From a virus: DNA of 41,871 bases. A program made the position numbers and the translations under genes. Shown here piece by piece: positions 7,395 to 15,764 of this stretch; the stretch's first letter is position 1; each line of letters starts with the position of its first letter. The stretch spans positions 1-41,871 of IMG/VR virus record IMGVR_UViG_3300048587_001107. One strand, 5' to 3'. The notes under the pieces are model-generated. The model saw only the letters and a program-made list of their open reading frames with translations. It was not told the origin of the DNA and searched no databases.

Positions 7395-8975
7395 CTACGC
7401 GGGGATCGAGCCGCCCAGGTGCGCCGCCACCTGCGTGGCCAGGCGATCGATGGCGTCCTTCAAGGTGCCGGGGGCGCTGGTCGCCCAGGCGCTGCCCGAA
7501 GCACCGTCGCTGGAGCCGTCCACGTACGGCTTGAGCGCCACGAGGCCCGATCCGTTGATCTCGATCGTGGTGTCATCAACCGCGACGCTCCAGGTCGAGC
7601 CGTCGGCGGTCAGGCCAGCGCCGGCGATCACTTCGAACGCCGGCATTGCCGCGATCTGGCCCTTGAGCTCATCAATCGCCGCCTGCACATCCGTAGCGGT
7701 CAGGCCGGAAGTCGTGTTGTCAAAGCTGACGCTGTCGGCAGCCAGGGCGCTGAGGTCGGCCGCCAACTCGTCGATGGCCGCCTGAGCGGTGACGGCGGTG
7801 AGTCCCGAGGTTGTGTTCACGTACCCCACCTGGGCCGAAGGCACGACGCGCCCGAGCAGGGCCGAACTCGCCACGGTGACCGGCACCGGCGACCCGTCGG
7901 CCTTGGTCACCACGCCCAGGAGAACCGTCGCACCCGCCGCGGCGTCGATGCCACCCGTGCCGCCCCCCGGAAGTTGCCCGGTGTTGACGTCACGCAGGCT
8001 GATCACGCCCGTACCGCTGTGGGTGACGATGTGACCATTGCCGCGCGGGTTGGCGTACACCGTGTTCAGGTGCAGACCCGCCGTACCCGCCAGCGTGACC
8101 AGGTTCGTGTCGGTGCCGCCGGCGACGGTGAGCTCACCACTCCACAGCGTGATGGACGCGCTGCCCGAGAGGTTGATGGCCGCCGCCGAGCCGCCCCAGA
8201 CGTTGGCACCGCGGAGGTTCATCCACCCGCGCTCCATGCGGATGGCGTGGCCGGTCCCGGACGAGTGCACGACGAAGTTGGTGTGGCCCACACCGTACAG
8301 GCCGAACGAACCGCCGCCCACCGCGTCCACGTAGAAGGCGTCGGTGGCCTTGCTGTTCGTGTGGAACTGCATGTCGCTGAGGTACATTCGGATCTGGCCG
8401 GTGAAGCTGGCGTGGCCCTGCACGTGCAGCACCTGGGCCGCGCCGCCGGTGACGCCGGCGAAGCACAGGCCGCGCATGGCGATGAAGTTCACCGAGCCGT
8501 TGCCGGGCGCGTCGATGCGCAGCGGTGGCAGGATGATGGTGTTGGACGCGCTGACCGAGTCGCCCACGATGGCCAGGCGACGCGCGGCCGAGGCGTCGGT
8601 CGGCAGCGTCATGACCAGTTGGCTGGTCTCGGTGACGTAGGCCCGAGACGGCGCGAGCCGCAGCACGCCGTTGACTTCGCTGCTGACGGCGGTCAGCGCC
8701 ATGAGAGCATCGAGGCCCGCCTGGGCGGTCTTGTACGGCAGGCTGATGGAACCGTCGGCGGTGTAGGTGTCGGTGCGATCCGGATCGACGTGGATGGTGC
8801 GGGTGGCCGGAATGGCCCCACCCCCGGAGCCGCCCTCCGCAGGGATTTCCGTCAGCAGCGCGAGTACGCGGCCCTCGGGGTCGGCCAGCCGGTCACTGCC
8901 GGGGGTCCACTGGTCCTGCTCGTGCAGAACAACGCCGTCCAGAACTTCGCCAATGAGCGCCTTGCGATCTGCCAT
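7395..8975 (-). CDS. phage fibre-like protein with beta-helix-type repeats
   Basis: A 526-residue protein. The N-terminal ~55 residues are a virion-anchor-like segment, then a long Gly/Ser/Asn-rich region with repeated short beta strands suggestive of a parallel beta helix (residues ~80-330), then two copies of a fibre repeat NTTSGLTA..QAAIDEL at about residues 390 and 420. The last ~25 residues (DAIDRLATQVAAHLGGSIPA) are related to the end of the next protein downstream. SD GGAG lies 10 bases before the ATG. Its place among connector genes, not at the tail end, is unusual for a receptor-binding fibre; it could be a capsid or neck appendage. Confidence 0.7.
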   Translation of the reverse strand: MADRKALIGEVLDGVVLHEQDQWTPGSDRLADPEGRVLALLTEIPAEGGSGGGAIPATRTIHVDPDRTDTYTADGSISLPYKTAQAGLDALMALTAVSSEVNGVLRLAPSRAYVTETSQLVMTLPTDASAARRLAIVGDSVSASNTIILPPLRIDAPGNGSVNFIAMRGLCFAGVTGGAAQVLHVQGHASFTGQIRMYLSDMQFHTNSKATDAFYVDAVGGGSFGLYGVGHTNFVVHSSGTGHAIRMERGWMNLRGANVWGGSAAAINLSGSASITLWSGELTVAGGTDTNLVTLAGTAGLHLNTVYANPRGNGHIVTHSGTGVISLRDVNTGQLPGGGTGGIDAAAGATVLLGVVTKADGSPVPVTVASSALLGRVVPSAQVGYVNTTSGLTAVTAQAAIDELAADLSALAADSVSFDNTTSGLTATDVQAAIDELKGQIAAMPAFEVIAGAGLTADGSTWSVAVDDTTIEINGSGLVALKPYVDGSSDGASGSAWATSAPGTLKDAIDRLATQVAAHLGGSIPA

Positions 8976-8993
8976 GACTTTTCACTCCGTTCG

Positions 8994-9242
8994 TTACTCG
9001 GGGATCTGCGTTCCGAGGTGTTGCTTCAGTAGCCGGGCGATGCGGGCGATCGCCTCATCCGTGGTGGTCGGCACCGTGCTGGACCAGGTGTCTGCCTCGC
9101 CTGCGGCGAAGCGCCCGATGGCCTGCCGCTCAACTTCGGTGATGACCTGCCCGCTTCCGGCGCTGGTCAATTGGTCCAGCACACCCTTGTTCGGATGGGT
9201 GTGGCCGTCGCCGCTCGAGCTTCCGGGGGCGTAGTAGCCCAT
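8994..9242 (-). CDS. small fibre-related phage protein
   Basis: An 82-residue protein with the phage fibre signature DGHTHPNKGVLDQLTSAGSG near its N-terminus, a pattern seen in fibre and appendage proteins. Its C-terminus (DEAIARIARLLKQHLGTQIPE) resembles that of the 526-residue protein encoded next, suggesting a shared assembly or attachment helix. It probably trimerises or docks with that protein. Upstream gene stop is three bases away. Confidence 0.65.
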   Translation of the reverse strand: MGYYAPGSSSGDGHTHPNKGVLDQLTSAGSGQVITEVERQAIGRFAAGEADTWSSTVPTTTDEAIARIARLLKQHLGTQIPE

Positions 9243-9245
9243 GGT

Positions 9246-9506
9246 TCACCAGGTTCCACCCGTAAGCGTGACCAGATCGTTCGCCGCGCCCTTGACCTCG
9301 ATGTTCGCCAGGTTGATCCGCTGAAAGTCGTGCCATTCGCCGGGCACCCACGGCACCTCGTGCGCCGGCTCCGCCTTGGTGCGGAACAGCACGGTGGCCG
9401 CATTGGTCGGCGGTGTGCTGATGGTCACCGAGGCCACCAGCTTGCTCGCCGACAGCGGCTGCCACGCCGTGGTCACCACGATCTTGCGAAGGATCACGTT
9501 GTTCAT
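9246..9506 (-). CDS. hypothetical phage structural protein
   Basis: An 86-residue beta-rich protein from the ATG reading MNNVILRKIVVTTAWQPLSA; this start overlaps the stop of the upstream gene as ATGA and a longer frame would run inside that gene. The Val/Thr alternation and TNAATVLFRTKAEPA segment suggest a small jelly-roll-like virion protein. No family named. Position between connector and fibre genes suggests a neck or decoration role. Confidence 0.6.
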   Translation of the reverse strand: MNNVILRKIVVTTAWQPLSASKLVASVTISTPPTNAATVLFRTKAEPAHEVPWVPGEWHDFQRINLANIEVKGAANDLVTLTGGTW

Positions 9507-9937
9507 CGCGAGACCCTGAACGTGAAGGTGACGACGCTCGTGAAGGTCCGGAACTGCTCCAAATGCTCGGCCGAGTAGATGGGCTTGTTCTCGGTCCTGG
9601 TCCACACGGCGGGCACATTGCTCAGCCGCCGGCGCGAGAAGAACTGCCCGATCTGCTCGACTAGGGTCATCAACGCATCCAGGCTTGCCTGATCCGTGTC
9701 GTTGACCTTCTGCTGCACCGCCACGTCGATCTGCACGTCGTGCTGGTTGCCGGCCCGATTGGCTGGCGTGATGGTTACTCCACGCGGCACGACCGTGACC
9801 TTCAGGTCCGCCAGCTCGCGCAGGTCCACCACCGGGCGGTAGTGGCGCTCGGCCACGAAGCCGCCGGGGATCAGCGTGGGGGCGGCGACATTCAGTTCCG
9901 CCACCACGGCGTCGGCGATGTCAGTGATGACGCTCAC
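9503..9937 (-). CDS. tail terminator / head-tail connector protein
   Basis: About 144 residues from a GTG that overlaps the upstream stop as GTGA; an ATG 12 codons earlier is an alternative. The sequence begins VSVITDIADAVVAELN, has a FVAERHYRPVVDL strand, and a VQIDVAVQQKVN segment, a pattern I associate with tail terminator-type connectors of siphoviruses. It sits downstream of the head completion gene, the correct place for a tail terminator. Confidence 0.65.
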   Translation of the reverse strand: MSVITDIADAVVAELNVAAPTLIPGGFVAERHYRPVVDLRELADLKVTVVPRGVTITPANRAGNQHDVQIDVAVQQKVNDTDQASLDALMTLVEQIGQFFSRRRLSNVPAVWTRTENKPIYSAEHLEQFRTFTSVVTFTFRVSR

Positions 9938-10185
9938 GGGTTGCTCCGGCTGGGCAGGTTGTTGCGAATCCACCGCACGTCGGCGGCGATCTCGGACGTC
10001 TGCTTCTCGATGGCGCGGAGCCGGGCCTCGTGGTCATCGACCCGGGCCACGGTGGCGTCGACCTGCCGCACCAGGCTGGTGCGATCAGCCGAGGCCGCCC
10101 ACACCGCGCCGACGATCGTCGCCGACCAGGTCAGCAGCAGACCCACCAGGGCCACGCTCCAGCGTTTGCGTTCGTCCTCGCTCAT
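9934..10185 (-). CDS. small membrane protein with coiled coil
   Basis: An 83-residue protein with one membrane helix at about residues 10-30 (SVALVGLLLTWSATIVGAVW) followed by a heptad-like coiled coil (DATVARVDDHEARLRAIEKQ) and a basic C-terminus. This layout resembles XhlA/holin-accessory or spanin-like small phage proteins, but the location among connector genes leaves its role open. Start codon overlaps the upstream stop as ATGA. Confidence 0.6.
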   Translation of the reverse strand: MSEDERKRWSVALVGLLLTWSATIVGAVWAASADRTSLVRQVDATVARVDDHEARLRAIEKQTSEIAADVRWIRNNLPSRSNP

Positions 10186-10562
10186 GTCCCTGGGATCTCC
10201 TTGGTGTGAATCCGCAGCGTCAATCGCTGCGCGTCGCTGAAACGCCAGTCCGGCTCACCGCCGCCAGGCCCCATCACCTCGTGCGTGACACCAATCGATT
10301 CCACGATCTGATCGCCGCGCTCTGGCAGCGTCTGCTCGCCGTTGAGCACCAGGTCCACGGCACGGATCAGGTAGTCACGACTGACGTACCGGGTCGTGAC
10401 CCCAAATCCATCGCTGGGTGAATCGAGCCGGAAGATGGTGCGCCCGATCGTGGCCTGCACCTGGACACTCTGTTCGCCGCGGCGGTAGGTCACCGTCGTG
10501 GTGAGGTAGCGATGTCGCTGGTCCTCGAGCCAGGCAGAACCTTGTGCCAGCAGGTCGGCCAC
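10182..10562 (-). CDS. phage head completion / head-tail joining protein
   Basis: A 126-residue protein starting MADLLAQGSAWLEDQRHRYL, with a TVTYRRGEQSVQVQATIG beta segment and a typical RDYLIRAVDLVLNGE followed by PERGDQI. This is the pattern of small head-tail joining proteins (gpFII/gp6-like) that seal the portal. It lies between the cement protein and the tail terminator, as expected. Confidence rests on pattern and gene order. Confidence 0.7.
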   Translation of the reverse strand: MADLLAQGSAWLEDQRHRYLTTTVTYRRGEQSVQVQATIGRTIFRLDSPSDGFGVTTRYVSRDYLIRAVDLVLNGEQTLPERGDQIVESIGVTHEVMGPGGGEPDWRFSDAQRLTLRIHTKEIPGT

Positions 10563-10589
10563 GATCGGGGCTCCGCGATGGTGGGGCGG

Positions 10590-10922
10590 CTACTGGGACA
10601 GGCGGGCGCGAACGGTGGTGTCGGCATCCACCGCGGCACGAACGGTCTTGCCGATCAGCTTGCCGCCGGCGGCCGTGGTGTTGGCCTGCTTGACGTCGCT
10701 GTGCCAATAGACGTTGACGCCCGCGGCGATGGCACTTCCGGGGGCCGTGGCCTTGGGGAAGTCGAACACGCCGGTCACCGCCAGGGCCCCCAGCGTGCCG
10801 GCGGCGATGTCCAACTTCGCCACGCCCACCAGGTCGCCCTGCACCACCACGTCGCCTGCAGCGACATTGCTTCCGGGGGTGTGGTCGATGCTGTTGCCGT
10901 CATGAATGAATCGAGTCGCCAT
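10590..10922 (-). CDS. DUF2190 family capsid decoration protein
   Basis: A 110-residue Gly/Ala/Val-rich protein with the DUF2190 pattern: an N-terminal FIHDGNSIDHTPGSNVAAGD, then VVVQGDLVGVAKLDIAAG, and a C-terminal VRAAVDADTTVRARLSQ. Members are small cement or decoration proteins encoded next to Mu-type capsid genes, and here it directly follows the capsid gene. Two PGS codon triplets coincide with the recurring CCCCCGGAAG motif. Confidence 0.85.
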   Translation of the reverse strand: MATRFIHDGNSIDHTPGSNVAAGDVVVQGDLVGVAKLDIAAGTLGALAVTGVFDFPKATAPGSAIAAGVNVYWHSDVKQANTTAAGGKLIGKTVRAAVDADTTVRARLSQ

Positions 10923-10985
10923 GGAGGAATGCTCCTTGTGAGTCTTGGAGATGGAGAACGGATCGAGCCGAAAACGAGGGCTGGA

Positions 10986-13163
10986 TTACGCCTCGCCCTT
11001 CATCTTCAGCGCGCCGCGGAAGTCCTGTTCTCGGACGCCGACGTCAATAAATCCGCGGAATTGCACTCCCAGCGTGGAGAAATCTGCGTCCGTCTTTTCG
11101 ACCGTCGGACGATCCACGCCGTTGAGGAACGCGATCTCAATCGCGGGCAGTCGGTTCGGGTCGGTGAGCAGGTACCAGGCCTTGCTCGAGGCACCGGTGA
11201 AGCTGGTGTTGGAGAGGTAGGTCGAGCTGACCACCTCGTACTTGCCCACGTGCGGGTTGCTGGCCGGCTTGGGCTTGTTGGCCGTGGTGGTCTCGTTGAC
11301 CTGCGGGCTGGTCATGAGCAACTGGGCCGGCACCTTCAGCGCCGTGGGCACCAGCAGCAGCGTGGGCTGGATGCCCAGCGGCCGGCCGTTGGGCTTGACC
11401 TGCTCGCCGAAGAGGACTTCGGCGGCGGTGACGCCGTCGATGGTGAGCGCGGTATCCACGCCCTCGACGTAGTTCTTGTGGTTGACCGAGAAGAACGCAT
11501 GGCCGTCGTCCTGGACGGGGTTCTTCAGCCACAGGCCCCAGACCGCATCGGCGATCGACTCGCCGGCACCCATGCCGATCTGGCGCGGGATGTCCGTGAA
11601 CGCGCCCATGTCATCGTTGATGATCATCTGGCGCGTCAGGGCGAACATGATGCCGTGCGTGTCGGCCTTCTGCCCGAACTTCTGCTCGTCGAGCTTGCCG
11701 TGCTTGAGCTCGCCGTCCGGGCCCACCTGCTCGAACCGGAAGCTGCCGGTCATGCGGTAGCGGGTGTGCTCCTTGAAGTCGTTCACGCTGGCGATCTTGG
11801 CAATGCGACGCCAGGTGTCCTCGACGTAGTTGTAGCCCTCCAGCAGCATCTTGTTGGCGATGTTGGAGAGGATGCCCGGCAGGCTGGTGGTGCTGAAGGC
11901 AGCCTGGAGCCAGCCGCTGGCGTCACGGCGGTAGCGCGGCAGCTGCGCCCCGCAGGCCAGCTCGCAGAACTCCTGGATGCCCACGCCGCGCAGCTTGTCG
12001 GCGGCCTCGAGGATCGGCTCGTCGTACATGGCCTCGATCCGCGAGTTGGGCAGGCCCGACGCCATCAGGGCGACAGCTTCAAACACCTGCGGCGTGCAGT
12101 TGCGCAGCCGGCCGGGACCACCACCCATCGCACCCGGGGCACTGGTCACCTGCGGCCGCGAGGCGCGCAGGATGTGCAGCTCGGTGCGGCTCTCGTCCCA
12201 ACCTTCCTCGATGGCCTGGGCCTCGACCGCCGGGAACTTGCCCGCACAGATCTTGCGGATGGCCTCGACACGGCGCATCTCGGCCGCCATCTGGCGACGC
12301 ATCTGCTGGACGGGTTCGTTCGCCCCGGAAACCCCGGAAGCCCCGGAACCAGTCGCGGCCGCCTGGATCGTGGCCGTGGTGGCCACGGTGCTGGCGTCGG
12401 TGTCCTGGGCCGCGGCCTGCACATCCGCGCCTCCGGGGCCGGGGGCGGGGGCGGTGGTGGCAGCGCCGGCCTGAGCCGCATCGCTGCCGTCGTGCGTGTC
12501 GGTGCTCTGGCCCCGGTCGGTCACATGGTCGGTGCTGTCATTGATCGCAGCCATGGAATCGGACTCCTTCTGAGTGCTGGTTTGGGCGGCGATCTGGGCC
12601 GAGGTGGCCGGGTCAGCGCCGCTGTCCACGAACGAGATTTCCTTGAGAACGGCCCTGCGAACCACGTGCACGGGCCCGTTGAACGTCTTGCCGTTGACCG
12701 TCACCTGCTGGCCGTTGGGGATGAACTCGGCGTCCACCACCGCGGCCCCGATGCTGGCCTGCCAGGGGAAGCCATTCACTCCGCTCTTGGCCACATCACG
12801 GGCCCATGAGGTGTCGCGACTGATCAGACCCTCGGCAATCACCTGTCCGCCGCCCACGCCGGACGATCGCTCGATCACCACCCGCTGCGTGTGGCCCACA
12901 CCCTGGCGCGGGTTGTGATCGAGCCGGACGGGGATGTCCTGCCGGTCGATGGCCAGGCCCTCCAGGTCGACCACCACCGGATGCGGGAACCCGGCGATCC
13001 GCATCACGCCGCCGGTGTAGGCCACCATGCGGAACCGCGGCGTGGCGTGATCGCGCTTGCCGGCTACGTCCGGTGCGTCCGCCGCTTGCACGGTCAGCGG
13101 GCAGCGGAACGTCAGGAACTCAGGCGGCGCGTTTGAAGGTGTGGACACGTCCAGTGATGGCAT
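10986..13163 (-). CDS. prohead protease - major capsid protein fusion
   Basis: A 725-residue fusion. Residues 1-190 are a prohead protease with a histidine in VRLDHNPRQGVGHTQRV and a serine in FPWQASIGA, the His/Ser arrangement of phage maturation proteases. Residues ~195-290 are an Ala/Pro/Gln linker, possibly the scaffold or delta domain that is cut out. The remainder is a Mu-like major capsid protein (GPDGELKHGKLDEQKFGQKA, VNHKNYVEG). It starts at the ATG 44 bases inside the portal gene, with GGAG upstream; the longer frame is portal antisense. The fusion would couple capsid assembly to self-cleavage. Confidence 0.88.
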   Translation of the reverse strand: MPSLDVSTPSNAPPEFLTFRCPLTVQAADAPDVAGKRDHATPRFRMVAYTGGVMRIAGFPHPVVVDLEGLAIDRQDIPVRLDHNPRQGVGHTQRVVIERSSGVGGGQVIAEGLISRDTSWARDVAKSGVNGFPWQASIGAAVVDAEFIPNGQQVTVNGKTFNGPVHVVRRAVLKEISFVDSGADPATSAQIAAQTSTQKESDSMAAINDSTDHVTDRGQSTDTHDGSDAAQAGAATTAPAPGPGGADVQAAAQDTDASTVATTATIQAAATGSGASGVSGANEPVQQMRRQMAAEMRRVEAIRKICAGKFPAVEAQAIEEGWDESRTELHILRASRPQVTSAPGAMGGGPGRLRNCTPQVFEAVALMASGLPNSRIEAMYDEPILEAADKLRGVGIQEFCELACGAQLPRYRRDASGWLQAAFSTTSLPGILSNIANKMLLEGYNYVEDTWRRIAKIASVNDFKEHTRYRMTGSFRFEQVGPDGELKHGKLDEQKFGQKADTHGIMFALTRQMIINDDMGAFTDIPRQIGMGAGESIADAVWGLWLKNPVQDDGHAFFSVNHKNYVEGVDTALTIDGVTAAEVLFGEQVKPNGRPLGIQPTLLLVPTALKVPAQLLMTSPQVNETTTANKPKPASNPHVGKYEVVSSTYLSNTSFTGASSKAWYLLTDPNRLPAIEIAFLNGVDRPTVEKTDADFSTLGVQFRGFIDVGVREQDFRGALKMKGEA

Positions 13164-14613
13164 GAGCCTCGATCTCCTCTTCGTCGTCGGTCTGTTGCTC
13201 GTCCCCGGGGGCCGGGGGCGTCGGCGTGAGGGACAGGCCCAGCTCACGCATGAGCGCCACTTCCCGGGCCCGCTGACGCAGTTCGACTTCCCAGTCCTTA
13301 CCGGCCCGGGCGTACTCGGCGGCCAGGGTGGTGGTGTTGCTGCTGAGGCGGGTGGCCTGGGCGCTGGCTTCCTTGGCTGGGTCCACGTGCTCGGTCCCGT
13401 CAAAAAACCATTGATGGGGCACGCTGCCAACGGTGCGCAACACCGCCAGATCGGAGGTGAGCATGGCCTCGTTGACCCAAGCGGTGAAGATGCGGTCGAG
13501 CACGGCTTCGGCCAGGTGCGCCTGCTCGACGCGGATGGCCTTGTAGTAGGTCTGATGGTCGAGGCGACCGGAGGCGTAGTTGTAGCCCGAGGAATTGCAG
13601 GCGGCGATGTTGTAGGGCAGGTTCAGGCAGCGGGCGATCTCGTTGAGAATCTCACGCTTGAACTCGGCATAGCTGGTCGTGGGCTGCTGCGCTTCGATCT
13701 GGCCCAAGCGCCAGCCGTCGGGCAGCACCGTGGCCATGCGCTTCTCGAGCTCGACCACGTCCATCGGCTCCAGGGCCTGGGCTTCGCCGTTGGCCGGCGA
13801 GTCGGTGAACAGCACGGCGGCGAAGTCGGCGGCGGTCTCAGCGGCCGCAATGACTGCCAGCGTGTAGCGCCGCAACTGCGCGAACAGCGGCAGCGCCGGG
13901 GTCAGCTCCGGAATGCCGCGATGCTGACCGGGCCGATCGGAGCGGTACCAGTGAACCACGGCATGGGCCGGCACCAGGTCCGCCTGCGTCTGCCAGCCCG
14001 TGGCGCTGCCCAAATCGCCGGGGTGCTGACGCAGGATCGAGTAGGTCTCGGGATTGTCGAACGGGTCGAGCACGATGCCGTCGATGTCGGTGTAGGCACT
14101 CGCCACGCTGACGCCCGAAAGCAGCGGCGAGGTCACGCGCTCGGCCTCAATCAGCTTCAGGTCGAGCATGACCGGCGAATCGATCCGCGGGTTGTCGGTC
14201 AGCACCGCAAAGGCTTCACCGTCCGTGCATTTGGCCAACCGCATGGTGCGGAGCTTTTCCGCCAGGTTGACCGCCCGGGCCCACTGGGCGAACGCGGTCT
14301 CGACCTGGTTGCTGATGGCGCTGTCGGGCGTGAGCAACTGCAGACGCGGGCCGGTGCCGATGCAGTCGTTGGCCAGCGTGAGCACGATGCCCTTGGCGTA
14401 GCTGTTGTTGGCGACCTCGTAGCGGGCACGTTCACGCAGGCGCTTGCGAACCTCGGGTGCGGCGGCGCTGTCAGCCGACAACGCATCGGCCATGGCCCAG
14501 TGCCGGGCGTTCTCACTGGTGGTCTGGGCCGCGTCGTAGCGAGCATGCAGCGTCACCGGGAGGGACCGTTGGGCCTTCGTGGTTCTCCGGGGGCGGGGGC
14601 GGAATGGCCACAT
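13120..14613 (-). CDS. lambda-type phage portal protein (copy A, full length)
   Basis: A 497-residue protein of the lambda gpB portal family: N-terminal RARYEVANNSYAKGIVLTLA, the GTGPRLQLLT segment, VVHWYRSDRPGQHRGIPELT and ALPLFAQLRRYTLAVIAAAE are hallmark stretches. It forms the dodecameric DNA gate at the capsid vertex. The ATG overlaps the stop of the small upstream gene as TGATG and the 3' end overlaps the protease-capsid gene. A diverged, truncated homologue lies at 26513-27430. Confidence 0.93.
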   Translation of the reverse strand: MWPFRPRPRRTTKAQRSLPVTLHARYDAAQTTSENARHWAMADALSADSAAAPEVRKRLRERARYEVANNSYAKGIVLTLANDCIGTGPRLQLLTPDSAISNQVETAFAQWARAVNLAEKLRTMRLAKCTDGEAFAVLTDNPRIDSPVMLDLKLIEAERVTSPLLSGVSVASAYTDIDGIVLDPFDNPETYSILRQHPGDLGSATGWQTQADLVPAHAVVHWYRSDRPGQHRGIPELTPALPLFAQLRRYTLAVIAAAETAADFAAVLFTDSPANGEAQALEPMDVVELEKRMATVLPDGWRLGQIEAQQPTTSYAEFKREILNEIARCLNLPYNIAACNSSGYNYASGRLDHQTYYKAIRVEQAHLAEAVLDRIFTAWVNEAMLTSDLAVLRTVGSVPHQWFFDGTEHVDPAKEASAQATRLSSNTTTLAAEYARAGKDWEVELRQRAREVALMRELGLSLTPTPPAPGDEQQTDDEEEIEAHAITGRVHTFKRAA

Positions 14614-14828
14614 CAGACGGTCCCTCCCGGCGAGATGCGGGCGAGCTTGATGCCCAGCCCCTTGGCACGACTGGCCTTCTTGGACTCGAGGTACTTGTCC
14701 GCGGCGATCTGGTCGGGCAGCGAGTGCTGCTCCATCTCGGCGCTATCGCCCTTGGCCCGCTTGGGGCTGGCGGCGTTGTCGCGGATGGTCTGGTCAAGAT
14801 CCTCGGCCACGGAAGTGCTCCGGCACAC
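14613..14828 (-). CDS. small phage head-region protein (copy A)
   Basis: A 71-residue charged protein between terminase and portal genes. Its C-terminal half (EQHSLPDQIAADKYLESKKA) is clearly related to the copy at 27433-27630, which shows that both are real genes. The GTG start at 14828 has a good SD (AGAGGGG). An internal GTG (14810) would match the shorter homologue better. This slot in lambda-like phages holds the head-tail protein gpW, but the sequence is not recognisably gpW. The function is unknown. Confidence 0.7.
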   Translation of the reverse strand: MCRSTSVAEDLDQTIRDNAASPKRAKGDSAEMEQHSLPDQIAADKYLESKKASRAKGLGIKLARISPGGTV

Positions 14829-14832
14829 GGTC

Positions 14833-14935
14833 CCCTCTTTGGTTACCTATGCCGGGCTGGATGACCGACCCCGCGAGATGACTGAGTTGTCTGGAATCTC
14901 TGCAGAAAACCTGCAGAATGTTCCACCGGTAGAAC
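14833..14935. repeat. left copy of a ~100-bp direct repeat (22-bp core plus palindrome)
   Basis: The first 22 bases CCCTCTTTGGTTACCTATGCCG match 21703-21724 with one mismatch. Then, at exactly the same 87-base offset, both copies carry GTTCCAC followed by a near-palindrome (here GTTCCACCGGTAGAAC at 14920-14935). The bases between are similar but diverged. The copy forms the leader of the small head gene and SD overlaps its edge. Candidate recombination or attachment site of the serine recombinase, or a shared regulatory leader. Confidence 0.6.
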
Positions 14936-15026
14936 CTGACGACACGCGGTGACGGTGGAGTGGTGGGTTGTCGATCAGATCGGCAGAATGTCGGGACGGT
15001 TGATTTATCCTGAAGGCGAGCGACCC

Positions 15027-15557
15027 ATGTTGACCCTGCGCTGCACTCAGAGACTGATCAAGCATCTGAAGGTTCAGGTTGCGCCAGCAGTGCCAGAGCC
15101 GAGTAACACTCTGGGTGATTGGCACGCCGGGCTCTTGTCGTACGACGACGCTGACATCGCACTCTGCCTCAATGACCGGACTCGTTATGTGATTCCGATC
15201 TTGCTGCACGACGCGCAGGACGACCACTCGCTCTACATGAACCTGACGTGGCGCATTGCCGAGGCAGTCGAACGTCTGGGGTTCAGCAAATTAATCGCAG
15301 ACCAAATCTTCAAGGAGTACCAGGGCGGCATGCGGATCGCCGCAACCAATAGCCGCAGCCTCCTTGGAACCATCAATGATCTGGCCCGCCTGATGGAGTA
15401 CGAGATCGAGGAGATCTGTGAGGCGGGTAAGCCGATGGACTGGCGCGATATGTGGCGTCACGTTGAAGACAAATTGAACCAGACGCCACTCATGCCCATG
15501 GATGGTGACAGTGGCGCGATGCGACTTAGGTCGCTGCTTCGAGACCAGAGACCGTGA
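15027..15557 (+). CDS. DUF6933 family protein
   Basis: A 176-residue protein starting MLTLRCTQRLIKHLKVQVAP, the diagnostic N-terminus of DUF6933, with the family's DWHAGLLSYDDADIALCLND and VIPILLHDAQDDHSLYMNL core. The function of the family is unknown; members are scattered in mobile elements and chromosomes. The ATG is preceded by a GAAGGCGAG purine stretch. It is antisense to the phage late operon and sits between the zinc protein and the small head gene, where the second phage module has only 33 bases, so it is an insertion (moron-like cargo). Confidence 0.75.
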   Translation: MLTLRCTQRLIKHLKVQVAPAVPEPSNTLGDWHAGLLSYDDADIALCLNDRTRYVIPILLHDAQDDHSLYMNLTWRIAEAVERLGFSKLIADQIFKEYQGGMRIAATNSRSLLGTINDLARLMEYEIEEICEAGKPMDWRDMWRHVEDKLNQTPLMPMDGDSGAMRLRSLLRDQRP

Positions 15558-15572
15558 AACTGCAGCGTCGTC

Positions 15573-15764
15573 TCATGGGGCTTGGCCGACCCTTTGCTCG
15601 TAGGTGCTGATGCGCCGTCCGCAGTGCCGGCATTCGCGCCGGCGCAGCACGCGGTTGCCCCAGGCTCCACGCGTGTAGATCACCTTGAAGTGACCGCACC
15701 CGCAATTGGGGCACTGCAAGCCGCGTCGATCCGAAAGCTGGAGACGATCGGTGGTGACTGGCAT
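15573..15764 (-). CDS. zinc-ribbon phage protein (copy A)
   Basis: A 63-residue protein with two CxxC pairs (CPNCGCGHF and CRHCGRR) 26 residues apart, a zinc ribbon that probably binds nucleic acid. The ATG overlaps the terminase stop as TAATG. Its homologue at 27664-27876 has the same spacing and place after terminase. The C-terminus here is shorter than in copy B, and its lost end may survive beyond the DUF6933 insertion, where the minus strand still reads VLPVEHSAG, similar to VPPVEQSS of copy B. Confidence 0.75.
   Translation of the reverse strand: MPVTTDRLQLSDRRGLQCPNCGCGHFKVIYTRGAWGNRVLRRRECRHCGRRISTYEQRVGQAP

Noticed and set aside
7050-13136. Very long plus-strand open frames opposite the tail and capsid genes (up to ~765 codons)
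   Set aside because: Antisense shadows of GC-rich coding strands: His/Arg/Gly-biased, no families, no ribosome sites.
14860-14952. Plus-strand peptide ending NVPPVEPDDTR
   Set aside because: Lies on the repeat leader and is the reverse of the decayed zinc-protein C-terminus; no start with ribosome site.
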